This document shows, one piece after another, positions 37,143 through 46,100 of a DNA stretch of 64,000 bases. Made by a program: the position numbers and the translations under genes. A model generated the notes under the pieces. It worked only from the letters and a program-made list of their open reading frames with translations. It had not been told where the DNA came from and did not search any database. The DNA is from an uncultured Lachnospiraceae bacterium (lineage in GTDB: Bacteria; Bacillota; Clostridia; Lachnospirales; Lachnospiraceae). The first letter of the stretch is position 1. Each line of letters opens with the position of its first letter. The stretch is from positions 1-64,000 of the forward strand of contig CACYTU010000028.1 in the NCBI GenBank assembly GCA_902777355.1, in the 5' to 3' direction.

Positions 37143-38909
37143 TCAGATCTTTATGGTCAGCTGGTTCAGGTTAAACAGGTTATTGTAGTCCATGGCCCGG
37201 GAGATTTGTGACACGATCCGGATCCCGATATTTTGCTTTGGATCATCTGTTATCAGACCTGCTCTTTCCCTGGGGTTGAACTGCCTGCAGTTATCACGCA
37301 GCCGCAGGAAGATTCCATCATCAAGTGCAATAATCTTCATATCCACAAAATACTTTTTCCCGTCATCTGCTCCATGCTCAAAAATATTTCTGGCCAATTC
37401 CTCAACGGCAAGGCCGACATAATAGGCGTTTTTGGGATCATAGCCTTTTTCCATGCAAAAGCTGATCGCCTGGTCAGATAGTTCCACGACTTCCTCCAGG
37501 CTATGTACAGATACATCCATGACCTTGCTCTCCTCCACCTCAAACTTCGGATCGAGAAACAGAAAATCATCAATGCTGCAGGGAAAGTGCCCTTCCCGGA
37601 TCCAGGCTATCAGAACAACCGAGATAATGTAAAGACTTTCGCTGACAGGGAAAGCCAGAAAAAGGCCGATATGTCCCAGGGCTTTTCCCATCACCACGGC
37701 AGAGGCAACGAGAAAGACCATTTCACCTGCGACAGAGGAATAATAGGAAAGCAGTTTTTTTCTTGCTGACTGAAAATAGTAGATAAAAAACATCTTTACC
37801 CCGATCAGGGGGAGTCCGACAATATAGCACCGCAGAGCCAGAACCGTAAGTGCGGAAATATCCCGTGCGCCGAAAAGCGCCACGATCTGCGGGGCCAGCA
37901 CAAAGACCAGCGCCGCAATCAGCAGGCAGGGACCGAAGCTTATTTTGAACACCGAACGAAAGAGCTGGCAGAGTCCCCGCTTATCACGTTCCTCATACAA
38001 AACACCGGAAATGGCGAGCGTGCTGGTTCCGATTGCTGTTGCCACACACATAGGAACCGTTTTGATGTTGCTCTGCACCAGTGTGTTGGCTGCCAGAACG
38101 CCGGCGCCGGCAAAAGTGATAAAAATAATGTTCAGAGCATAGGACCGGATCATGGAAAAAGAGCGCGTGACAGCCGGAATGACTCCCGCCTTTGATATCT
38201 CTGAGAAAAGGACTAACGGATTGTCACTCCGCACAAGGTGGATGGACGATCCCTTTCTGAAATGAAGCAGGAGAACCGTCAGGGCACAGAGATAGCTGAT
38301 GGAAGTTACCAGCGCAAGTCCGAAAATGTTCCCGTTCATAAAGATTGCCACGAATAAGTCACCTGCAGTATTTACTGCCAGCATGACATTAATGGATATG
38401 GCGATTCTCTTTTTATCCCCGTCAATATTCATCAGCGGCATGAGAAGTAAAACACCGAGATTAACAGGCAGGCCGACGGCAAGCCCTCTGAGATAATCGG
38501 ATGTATACTGCTGCAGATGCGCTGCATCCTCTGACGCGCCCAAAAGCAGGGCGAGCTGGTCTGAAAAGACAAAAATCACCAGGGCAGCAAGGCAGCTGAA
38601 AAATGCCATAATGACGGCGGAAACAGTGAATGCTTCATTCGCCTTCCGGTGCAGGCCTTTTGCCGCATATTGTGAATAGACCACCTGTGTGCCCGTCGCA
38701 AAGAAGCCTCCGAGCATTTTGAGCATATTCGTGTAGGGACCAGACAGTCCGTAAGCGGCAACCGCATATTTGCTGAAAAAGCGGGAGATGATGATGCCGT
38801 CAAGCATTGTTGCCACAGAAGATGAAAGTTCGGCGATGATCATCACCAGCAGAGTCTGCATAAACAATTTGTGGATCAACGGGTCATGATTTTTGATACG
38901 AAAGCGCAC
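37143..38909 (-). CDS. MATE-family exporter with C-terminal RsbW-like ATPase domain
   Basis: A 588-residue fusion. Residues 1-450 form a MATE (multidrug and toxin extrusion) transporter with about twelve membrane segments (ATMLDGIIISRFFSKYAVAA, GTQVVYSQYAAKG). From about residue 465 comes a soluble GHKL ATPase domain of the RsbW/SpoIIAB type: VGLAVEELARNIFEHG is the N-box with Glu and Asn, LRDNCRQFNP the Mg-binding G1 strand, and QNIGIRIVSQ the G2-like lid. The GTG start follows AGGAGGACC. It is the last gene of a STAS-phosphatase-MATE operon (gap 24 bases). The domain probably lets the switch proteins gate transport or bind STAS; direct kinase activity is also possible. Confidence 0.88.
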   Translation of the reverse strand: MRFRIKNHDPLIHKLFMQTLLVMIIAELSSSVATMLDGIIISRFFSKYAVAAYGLSGPYTNMLKMLGGFFATGTQVVYSQYAAKGLHRKANEAFTVSAVIMAFFSCLAALVIFVFSDQLALLLGASEDAAHLQQYTSDYLRGLAVGLPVNLGVLLLMPLMNIDGDKKRIAISINVMLAVNTAGDLFVAIFMNGNIFGLALVTSISYLCALTVLLLHFRKGSSIHLVRSDNPLVLFSEISKAGVIPAVTRSFSMIRSYALNIIFITFAGAGVLAANTLVQSNIKTVPMCVATAIGTSTLAISGVLYEERDKRGLCQLFRSVFKISFGPCLLIAALVFVLAPQIVALFGARDISALTVLALRCYIVGLPLIGVKMFFIYYFQSARKKLLSYYSSVAGEMVFLVASAVVMGKALGHIGLFLAFPVSESLYIISVVLIAWIREGHFPCSIDDFLFLDPKFEVEESKVMDVSVHSLEEVVELSDQAISFCMEKGYDPKNAYYVGLAVEELARNIFEHGADDGKKYFVDMKIIALDDGIFLRLRDNCRQFNPRERAGLITDDPKQNIGIRIVSQISRAMDYNNLFNLNQLTIKI

Positions 38910-38933
38910 CAGGTCCTCCTTTCATGCCTGTGG

Positions 38934-41225
38934 TCACAGATATTTAATTAAAGTGATGATATTCTTTTCATCCTCGTACTGATAACTCATCTCGTCCATC
39001 ATCTGTTTTGTCATAAATATGCCCAATCCTCCAATCCGGCGTTTTTCGCGCGGCAGAGTTACATCCGGATTAGGCTTGTCCAGAGGGTTATAGGGCTTTC
39101 CGTGATCGGTGAAGGTAATCCGGATGGCTTTAGGATTATCGGAAACCACCGCGCGCACCGAAACATCTCCTTTGCCAGGCACATAGGCATAATAGGCTAT
39201 ATTCCCGAAAATTTCCTCTGCCGCAGTGTCGACCTGCATCTTTGTTTCCAGCGGACAGCCTGCCGCATCCAGCTTCTCATCAATATAATCCTGAACCATT
39301 TGCAGATTCTGCACAGCCGCCTCCACTGTCAGTTCGTCTGTCTGCCCTGCCGTCTCCGCTGCCGGTTCGTCTGTCTGTTCAGCCGCCTCCACTGTCAGTT
39401 CGTCTGTCTGCCCTGCCATCTCCGCTGCCGGTTCGTCTGTCTGTTCAGCTGCAGCCGCTGCCGGTTTGTCTGTCTGCCCGGCCGTCTCCGCTGCCGGTTC
39501 GTCTGTCTGCCCAGGACACTTATACTCGATGCAGAGCATGGTCAGATCATCGTACTGCTCCGCATCCTGCACAAATCCATCCACAGCGCGGCGGACGTTA
39601 AAGAGAATCTCTGCCGGGGAATCACCCGGGTTCCGGTTCAGTGCCTCAACCATCCGGTCCATGCCATACAAATTGTCCTGTGCATCTGTAGCTTCCGGTA
39701 CGCCGTCCGTATAGACAAAGAGCTTCGATCCTTTCTCCAGCGTAAGCTCATACTCCGTGTACTTCATCCCCTTCCGGGCGCCAACCATCACACCATGTTC
39801 ATCCTTAACCAGCTCAAAATTCCCGTCAGCTTGTCTGAGTACGGGATATTCGTGTCCCGCATTGGAGGCAGTCAGCTTTCCGGTGGAAATTTCCAATATT
39901 CCCAGCCATATCGTTACGAACATTTTCTCCGGGTTGTTGACACAAATCGCATCGTTAGTATCGGCCAGAATCCGGGCCGGGCTTTTGCCCATCATGGCAT
40001 TATTGGCCAGAATACTCTTTGAAGCCATCATAAAAAGCGCAGCCGGGATACCCTTGCCTGAAACATCTGCGATCGCCATGTAAAGGTGATCGTCGTCAAT
40101 AAGAAAGAAGTCGTAGAAATCGCCGCCAACCTCTTTTGCCGGATCCATTGAGGCGTAAATGTCAAACTCCGTCCGTTCCGGGAACGCAGGAAAAACGCCC
40201 GGAAGCGCTTCCTCCTGAATGCGGGCGGCAAGCCCAAGTTCTGTCTCAATTCGTTCCCTTTCCGCTGTAATCTTTGTCAGGTTTTCTTCATATTCAGCCA
40301 GGTCCTGCTCCATATCCGCCATGACATGACTCAGATTCTCTACCTCATCCCCGGTATGGATGTCCAGTGCTGCAAAATGATTGTTGTTCTTGTCCCCCGC
40401 AATGCGGTCCTTTGCATAGCCCTGCGCTGCATTCGCAATCATATTGAGAGGCTTTACCAGCGTCTTTTCGATATACATAAGCAGGGCCCAGGAAATCAGG
40501 GCGATCACAAGAAGCGTTGCCACCGTAATCTGCAGCGCATAATGGCCTATGCCGCCAAATATATCTTCAATAGTCACATCCACAAGAACAAAGAAAAGAA
40601 TCTCCCCCGACTCGTCATAAATCGGAGTGCCGGCGGTACACATCCAGCCATATTTTTCAGTTCTGCTGATGTCATAGATGTACCCTTCTTCATTCCCGTT
40701 CAGGAACTTTTGAGTTTCCCTCTGCTCGATGTCTTCCCACTCGCCCGGTTCGAAATGATCTTCCTCAGCCGGATCAACGATATATACAAGAGTGCTGTTT
40801 GCTCCATCGAACATTCCCAGATAAACATCCGAAACATTGCCGGTCTGGCAAAAGCTTGCCAGCATATTCTTCAGCAGGCGGTATTCATGAGTTTCCTTAA
40901 CCCCGGCAAAAAGATCCTGATACTCCGGCGTGCCGTTCCTGGCCCGGTCCTCGTCGCTCAGATTCCAGTAAATCTCCATGACTTTCCTGGAAAACCCGAC
41001 TCCATCCACCCCCCTCCTGACACTCTGGGAGGCAAGCTCTGAAACGCAGCCGGCATGATCCGTGTACTGCCTGATAAGAGACATACTGTACATACTCAGA
41101 CCAATACACAGCAAAACCAGACCAAGCAGCCCGCAGATCAGCATAACAGCCCGGACTGTCCTCGCCTGAAGACCGCGGTATTTCCTCTTTGCAGAATCCA
41201 TAATCCAGAATGTCTTTTCAGACAT
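38934..41225 (-). CDS. Membrane SpoIIE/RsbU-type PP2C phosphatase with C-terminal RsbW-like ATPase domain
   Basis: A 763-residue signalling protein: membrane segment at about 27-50, a 180-residue outer sensor (Cache-like), second membrane segment near 235, HAMP and coiled coil to 340, then a SpoIIE-type PP2C domain (GGDFYDFF, ADVSGKGIPAALFMM, YTDGVPEATD, QYDDLTMLCIEY hold the metal-binding Asp residues). A linker of about 80 residues repeats EQTDEPAAE/GQTDELTVEA. The last 110 residues are an RsbW-like ATPase (DTAAEEIFGNIAYYA, FTDHGKPYNPLDKPNPD, RRIGGLGIFMTKQM). In partner switching a PP2C dephosphorylates the STAS antagonist while an RsbW kinase phosphorylates it; here both sit on one sensor. 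GGAGGGGGTC precedes the ATG. Confidence 0.9.
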   Translation of the reverse strand: MSEKTFWIMDSAKRKYRGLQARTVRAVMLICGLLGLVLLCIGLSMYSMSLIRQYTDHAGCVSELASQSVRRGVDGVGFSRKVMEIYWNLSDEDRARNGTPEYQDLFAGVKETHEYRLLKNMLASFCQTGNVSDVYLGMFDGANSTLVYIVDPAEEDHFEPGEWEDIEQRETQKFLNGNEEGYIYDISRTEKYGWMCTAGTPIYDESGEILFFVLVDVTIEDIFGGIGHYALQITVATLLVIALISWALLMYIEKTLVKPLNMIANAAQGYAKDRIAGDKNNNHFAALDIHTGDEVENLSHVMADMEQDLAEYEENLTKITAERERIETELGLAARIQEEALPGVFPAFPERTEFDIYASMDPAKEVGGDFYDFFLIDDDHLYMAIADVSGKGIPAALFMMASKSILANNAMMGKSPARILADTNDAICVNNPEKMFVTIWLGILEISTGKLTASNAGHEYPVLRQADGNFELVKDEHGVMVGARKGMKYTEYELTLEKGSKLFVYTDGVPEATDAQDNLYGMDRMVEALNRNPGDSPAEILFNVRRAVDGFVQDAEQYDDLTMLCIEYKCPGQTDEPAAETAGQTDKPAAAAAEQTDEPAAEMAGQTDELTVEAAEQTDEPAAETAGQTDELTVEAAVQNLQMVQDYIDEKLDAAGCPLETKMQVDTAAEEIFGNIAYYAYVPGKGDVSVRAVVSDNPKAIRITFTDHGKPYNPLDKPNPDVTLPREKRRIGGLGIFMTKQMMDEMSYQYEDEKNIITLIKYL

Positions 41226-41237
41226 GACCCCCTCCGT

Positions 41238-41537
41238 TTACTCTACGGGCATGAGACTGGTGATGCCTGTCATCTCAAGAATACCCCTGATCATCTCGTT
41301 CACCTGTATCAGCTTCATTTCACCCTGCTTACCCAGCGCCTCCTGTGCCGTGAGCAGCACCCGGATCCCGGCAGAAGAGATATACATCAGGTCTTTAAAA
41401 TCCAATATCAGCTCCGTCACTCCATCGAGTGAAGCCAGCAGCTCCTCTTCGAGCATCGGTGCAGTGATCATATCCAGTCTGCCTTCCAGATTAAAAACAG
41501 CCTTTCCATTTTCGATTTCCTTGTTGATATTCAGCAT
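41238..41537 (-). CDS. STAS-domain anti-sigma factor antagonist
   Basis: A 99-residue SpoIIAA/RsbV-like protein: FNLEGRLDMITAPMLEEEL and LILDFKDLMYISSAGIRVLL, the latter with the Ser that RsbW-type kinases phosphorylate in the D-x-SS-AG loop. I chose ATG 41537 with AAAGGGAATATGTC upstream; a frame start at 41567 has no site. It is the first gene of the operon and the likely shared substrate of the phosphatase and ATPase domains encoded downstream. No sigma factor lies nearby. Confidence 0.92.
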   Translation of the reverse strand: MLNINKEIENGKAVFNLEGRLDMITAPMLEEELLASLDGVTELILDFKDLMYISSAGIRVLLTAQEALGKQGEMKLIQVNEMIRGILEMTGITSLMPVE

Positions 41538-41834
41538 GACATATTCCCTTTTCTTTAAAAATGACAAAGCGAACCCGGACGTTCCCTGTAAAGAGACAGA
41601 TCACCGCAAAGACCGGACAGAGCGCGATCCCCTCCTGTCCCGGCGATAACCTGCGATACCCCGCGATAGTCCGCGATAATCTGCAATAGTCTGCAGCAGC
41701 CGATAGATATCTTATGCCTCAATATTCAGATATTAGTATCATACCACATTAAGGCGCATACGCAGAAAACAATATGAATAACACTGCATTAGAATCCTCC
41801 CGCTGCCGGAAGGTAATGGGTTTTAGCCTGTAGT

Positions 41835-41870
41835 GATCTTTTCACGCCCTATCGAGGGCGTGAAAAGATC
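41835..41870. repeat. Perfect palindrome of the GTAAC/TTCAC family
   Basis: GATCTTTTCACGCCCT pairs perfectly with AGGGCGTGAAAAGATC around ATCG, followed by AGTAAC. One of five or six such hairpins in the window. Confidence 0.7.
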
Positions 41871-41932
41871 AGTAACTTGCTAAAACCGCTCGAAAACCCG
41901 AGCTTCATGCCGGTCTGAAAAGTAACCGCCTG

Positions 41933-42106
41933 GTTACAGTTCAGGCCCTGCTGAAAACAATACGCCTTTTGTGCATCACTGCTTCGGTGGGACGCTCCCG
42001 CTCCGTGAAAAACGCAGCGGATACTAAGCTCCGGCGTTTTTCAAGGCCCACCTCTACAGCAATGCACAAAAGGCGCTCCAAGAATCAGGTGGGCCTGAAC
42101 TGTAAC
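41933..42106. mobile_element. MITE-like element, copy 2, with perfect 16-bp terminal inverted repeats
   Basis: GTTACAGTTCAGGCCC at 41933-41948 is the exact reverse complement of 42091-42106. Inside, ACGCCTTTTGTGCAT pairs with ATGCACAAAAGGCGCT and GTGAAAAACGC with GCGTTTTTCA, so the whole 174 bp can fold as one hairpin. No transposase frame is present. A second copy is at 29698-29907. Confidence 0.8.
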
Positions 42107-42175
42107 ACCGCCTGTAACAAACGAAGAATCAGAATTTATGAAATATGGACATGGTCCCTGCAAGCCGATAAAATG

Positions 42176-42256
42176 ATGGAAGAGCAGGTTTGGAAGAGCA
42201 GGTTTGGAAGAGCAGGTTTGGAAGAGCAGATTTGAAAGAGCAGGTTTGAAAGATTG
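42176..42256. repeat. 14-bp tandem repeat (GGAAGAGCAGGTTT), about five copies
   Basis: Units GGAAGAGCAGGTTT, the last two with small changes (AGAGCAGATTTGAA), directly upstream of the thymidine kinase gene. It is purine-rich on the coding strand and may lie in the tdk leader. Confidence 0.8.
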
Positions 42257-42303
42257 AAAAGCCGGGCTGATGCGTCGGTTTTTCAATCCGGAAGGGTACA
42301 GAT

Positions 42304-42894
42304 ATGGCGAAGTTATACTTCAGATATGGAGCCATGGGCTCATCGAAAACCGCAAATGCACTGATGGTCAGATACAATTACAAAGAGAAAGGGCAGACAC
42401 CGGTTCTTCTAAAGCCCCGGACAGACACCAGGGACGGGGAAAGAGTCATACGCTCGAGAATCGGCCTGGAGGAGCCCTGCCTCTATGTGGATGAGTTTCT
42501 GGAGGCCATGGATAAACAAGGGAGCATGACATATGACGGCATCAGAGACAAACTCTATGCCGCCGTCATCGTTGATGAAGCACAGTTTCTTTCAGCATCC
42601 CAGGTTGACCGGCTGTCAGACATTGTGGATGACTTCGAAATCCCCGTGTTGTGCTATGGATTAAGGACCGACTTTACCAGCCATCTCTTCGAGGGATCAA
42701 AAAGGCTCCTGGAAATCGCGGATGTGATCGAGGAGGTTCCCACTGTATGCTGGTGCGGGAGACGGGCCCACTATAATACACGTATTAAAGACGGGCAGGT
42801 CGTACGAACCGGAGAGCAGATTATGCTTGGCGGCAACGAGACATATGTCTCCCTGTGCCGGAAGCACTACAAGGAAGGCAGAATCAGAAAATGA
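42304..42894 (+). CDS. tdk: Thymidine kinase, type II
   Basis: Phosphorylates thymidine to dTMP with ATP in nucleoside salvage. The 196-residue protein has the P-loop GAMGSSKT near the N terminus, the Mg-binding VIVDEAQF with the catalytic Glu and the adjoining FLSASQVDRL, the lasso region with VCWCGRRAHYNTR, and a closing CRKHY, so the four-Cys/His structural zinc site is present. Length fits the family. The ATG at 42304 follows GGAAGGGTACAGAT. It stands alone after a repeat-rich spacer. Confidence 0.95.
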   Translation: MAKLYFRYGAMGSSKTANALMVRYNYKEKGQTPVLLKPRTDTRDGERVIRSRIGLEEPCLYVDEFLEAMDKQGSMTYDGIRDKLYAAVIVDEAQFLSASQVDRLSDIVDDFEIPVLCYGLRTDFTSHLFEGSKRLLEIADVIEEVPTVCWCGRRAHYNTRIKDGQVVRTGEQIMLGGNETYVSLCRKHYKEGRIRK

Positions 42895-42939
42895 GTGGAT
42901 ATATCATGGATCTGCGGCACGCCGCCTTCCTCCCCCCTG

Positions 42940-42993
42940 ACCGGCCCGCGTCCGCCGCAAGGCGGAAAATACATTACGCGGACTGTGTCATAT
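42940..42993. repeat. Dispersed repeat family B, copy
   Basis: CGGCCCGCGTCCGCCGCAAG then GCGGAAAATACATTACGCGG and TGTGTCATA. It shares its first 40 bases almost exactly with 52036-52094. Next to it are TCTGCGGCA(C/G)GCCGCC hairpins at 42911-42925 and 43001-43025. Confidence 0.7.
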
Positions 42994-43109
42994 GATAGGT
43001 CTGCGGCAGGCCGCCTGCCGCAGGACTCTGATCCGGGCAGCAGGTTTTGAAGGAACTTTAATGAGTCTGTAAAGGGATTTTAAAAGAGATTTTTTAAGAG
43101 ATTTTCAAA

Positions 43110-46100
43110 ATGGATAACCGAACCCTTCTTTCCAAAAATAATAAACTGGTTTTCCCGGGGATGGAATGTATAATCGAGGAAGCCGTCGGGATGGGCTCCA
43201 ATGTAATCGCCTATACAGGCCGCTACCGCGACCATCAGAATCCGGACCTGTCCCATCGCGTCCTGATCCGTGAACTCTTCCCCTATGATCCGCAGGGCGG
43301 CATCACGAGAGATTCCGGGGGGAGGCTGAAAATCGAACCGTCTTCGCAGGAACTGTACGATTTTAACAGGACAACTTTCCTGCGCGGAAATGAAGTACAT
43401 GTCCGGCTTTCCGAGAGCATCCCGGCAGACCTGGACATGAACATCAATACCTTCGAGTATAACAACACACTCTACAGCCTTTTGAGTTATATGGGCGGCA
43501 GGACATTGGAGGAAGAGCTGAAGGCGCTGTCAAAGAGAATGGAGAGGTCCCGCCGCGAATCAGACAGGAAACCGGAGAATCTTTCTGAAGCGGCTTTCTC
43601 CCATAAAGAAGACCTCCTGCAAGTGATCCGTATCGTCAGAGGGGCACTCCTGGTCCTGCAGTCTTTTCATGAAGCCGGTTATCTCCATCTGGACATCAGT
43701 CCGGACAATATCCTTCTGATGGGGGAGGGAGAAAAATCGCGCGTGTCACTGATCGATTACAACAGCGTCCATACGATGAGGGAGATCCGCGGGCGCCGGG
43801 CCGTCTACTTCAGCATGAAAGAAGGCTATACCGCTCCGGAAGTCCGCATGGGGAATGTCTCACAGATCAGGGAATGGACAGATCTGTATTCCATGACTGC
43901 AGTTCTGTACCGATGCCTTACCGGTACGAAACTGTCTACTATGCAGATGATAATGAATGATCCTGCCGACGTCTCAGCTGAGAATTCCCCTTTTCTCACA
44001 GGCTGTCCCGAGAGCGCTCTCTCCATGCTGCGGCTCATCCTGAGAAAGGGCCTGGCGGTCACTCCGGGGAATCGTTATCCGAGAGCTTCCCATATGCTGG
44101 AGGATCTGACCGAACTGCAAGACCGGATCATCGGGAAAGGAATCACGCACTGGGCTCTCTGGGAGAGAAGCAGAAAGAATATCTCGAGAGCTTTGCAGGA
44201 AAATACTGCCTTGGACTATATCCGGGATCCCGATAAAATCTATCCTCTCTGCGCAGAGACAGAGGATGGCCGGAGGATTTCCCTGATGCAGGATACTCTG
44301 CAGGACAACCTGACCGACAGCGCTCCGATTCTCCTTCTGGGCGGAGGCGGCACGGGCAAAACAACAGCTCTGTTCAGGCTCTCGTGCCGGCAGAACCGCC
44401 GCTATTCAGCAGGCTCCACTGTCGTTTATTATATCTCTCTGTATGGATACAGGGATAAAGACCCCCACTACATTTGTGACTATCTCCTGAAAAGTCTGAA
44501 ATACAAACCTCACACCGATAGCGCGGAGAGTGCCCGCCGGGAGCTCATGCAGCTGCTGGCTCGTCCATTGCGGACTTCGCCCGCATCAGGACGCCCTGCC
44601 TTCCTGCTCCTGCTCGACGGTCTCAACGAGGCCTCCGGAGATACGACGCCGCTCCTTGAAGAAATCCATGCCCTTTCCGCTCTTGCAGGAGTCCGGATTA
44701 TTCTGACAAGCAGGAGCGACCCAGGAGACCCTTGTTTCCGAAAGCTGGTCCTCTGCCGTCTTGAACAGACGGAAATCCGGAAAATACTGGCGGATGAAGG
44801 AATCCTTCCCCCTGAAAACATGGAGGTCTTTGATCTTCTCAGCTTCCCCATGATGCTGTCCATGTATATCCGGGCAGTTCAAAGCGGCGAAAAACAGCTC
44901 CGTCTCGAAAGCAGGGAACAGCTGCTGAAAGATTACTTTGACGCCATCATGGAAAAAGAAAAGAGAGGGCTGCCCGCGGAAGGAAAATTCTTCATGGGAA
45001 TCGAGGCCGCTGTCCGCTATCTCCTTCCGGAGATTGCGGCGCTTGCCGCCGAAAAACAGCGGGCCCTGACCTCTGAGGAAATGTTTTCCGTGGCTGAAAA
45101 GTGCTATAAAGAATTATCGGGCAGGATCCTGACCGTCATCTATCCGGAATGGCTCGGCTACACGGCACAGTTCCGCCTGGGGGCGGAAAATGCCGATGAA
45201 TGGTACGGGCAGGCAGTGCTCGAAATCCTTTGGAAGCGTCTGGGGCTTCTGGTACGGGACGAGAAGGGGGAATTCAGGCTGCTCCACCAGATCCTCGAAG
45301 AGTATCTGGCCGACCGGAGCAAAATCTTTCACGAGAAATTTGACCGGGAAAAAAGAAGGCAGAAAACATGGGGGGCGTTTATAGCCATGACTGTCATACT
45401 GGCTGCAGCAACTGTCTTCGGTTTTTACTTTTTTTCCACCAGCACAAAGCTGGCGCGGCAGCAGAAGGAGCTGCTCCTCAGTGAGTCCCGGGCTCTGGCC
45501 TCCTCAAGTGAGGCAAAACTCAAATCCGGCGATCGGGAGGGTGCCCTTGCCGACGCGCTGACCGCACTTCCCTGTGAGGGCAACGAGCGGCCGTTTACAG
45601 CGTCCGCCGAAAAGGCCCTGGCAGATGCTCTCTATCTATACGGCAAAAGTGCTTATAACCCCGTGCGCACACTCCGATGGGAGAATGATCTCGTGCGCAG
45701 CGCCATGAGCGGAGACGGGTCTGTTTTTGTCGCAGTAGATGAATACGGCAGGCTTTTTTGTCTGGATTGTCAGAACGGCCGGACGCTCTGGGAGTCCCGG
45801 ATTTCCGACGCGAGAGATTCCTATAAGGATAATTATAACAGTAGCCAAATAGAAAATATCCAGATGCTGAATTACGTTTTTCCGGTCCTTCGGATCCTGG
45901 AAAAATCACAGACGGTTTTCTGTGCCGGAGAAAACGGAGACGCAGTCCTTTTGTCCCTTGAGGACGGCAGAGAAATCTGGCGTCTTCACTATGAAGATTT
46001 TCCCTATACCACTTTAAACTACAGCCGTGTCTATCTGGCAGAAGTGTCCCATGATGAAAAAACCCTGGTCCTGGGAACCCTGGACCAGCAGCTCAATACA

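Larger units (their letters stand above)
41538..42303. other. Long spacer with several repeats between divergent operons
   Basis: About 765 bases without a gene: GCGATA-type short repeats at 41647-41704 upstream of the STAS gene, a 16-bp perfect palindrome at 41835-41870, a MITE-like element at 41933-42106 and 14-bp tandem repeats at 42176-42256 upstream of tdk. Promoters of both operons must lie within it but none is clear. Confidence 0.6.

Noticed and set aside
39102..40022. 306-residue plus-strand frame with Cys/Phe repeats
   Set aside because: Antisense to the PP2C phosphatase; its repeats are the mirror of the QTDEPAAE linker.
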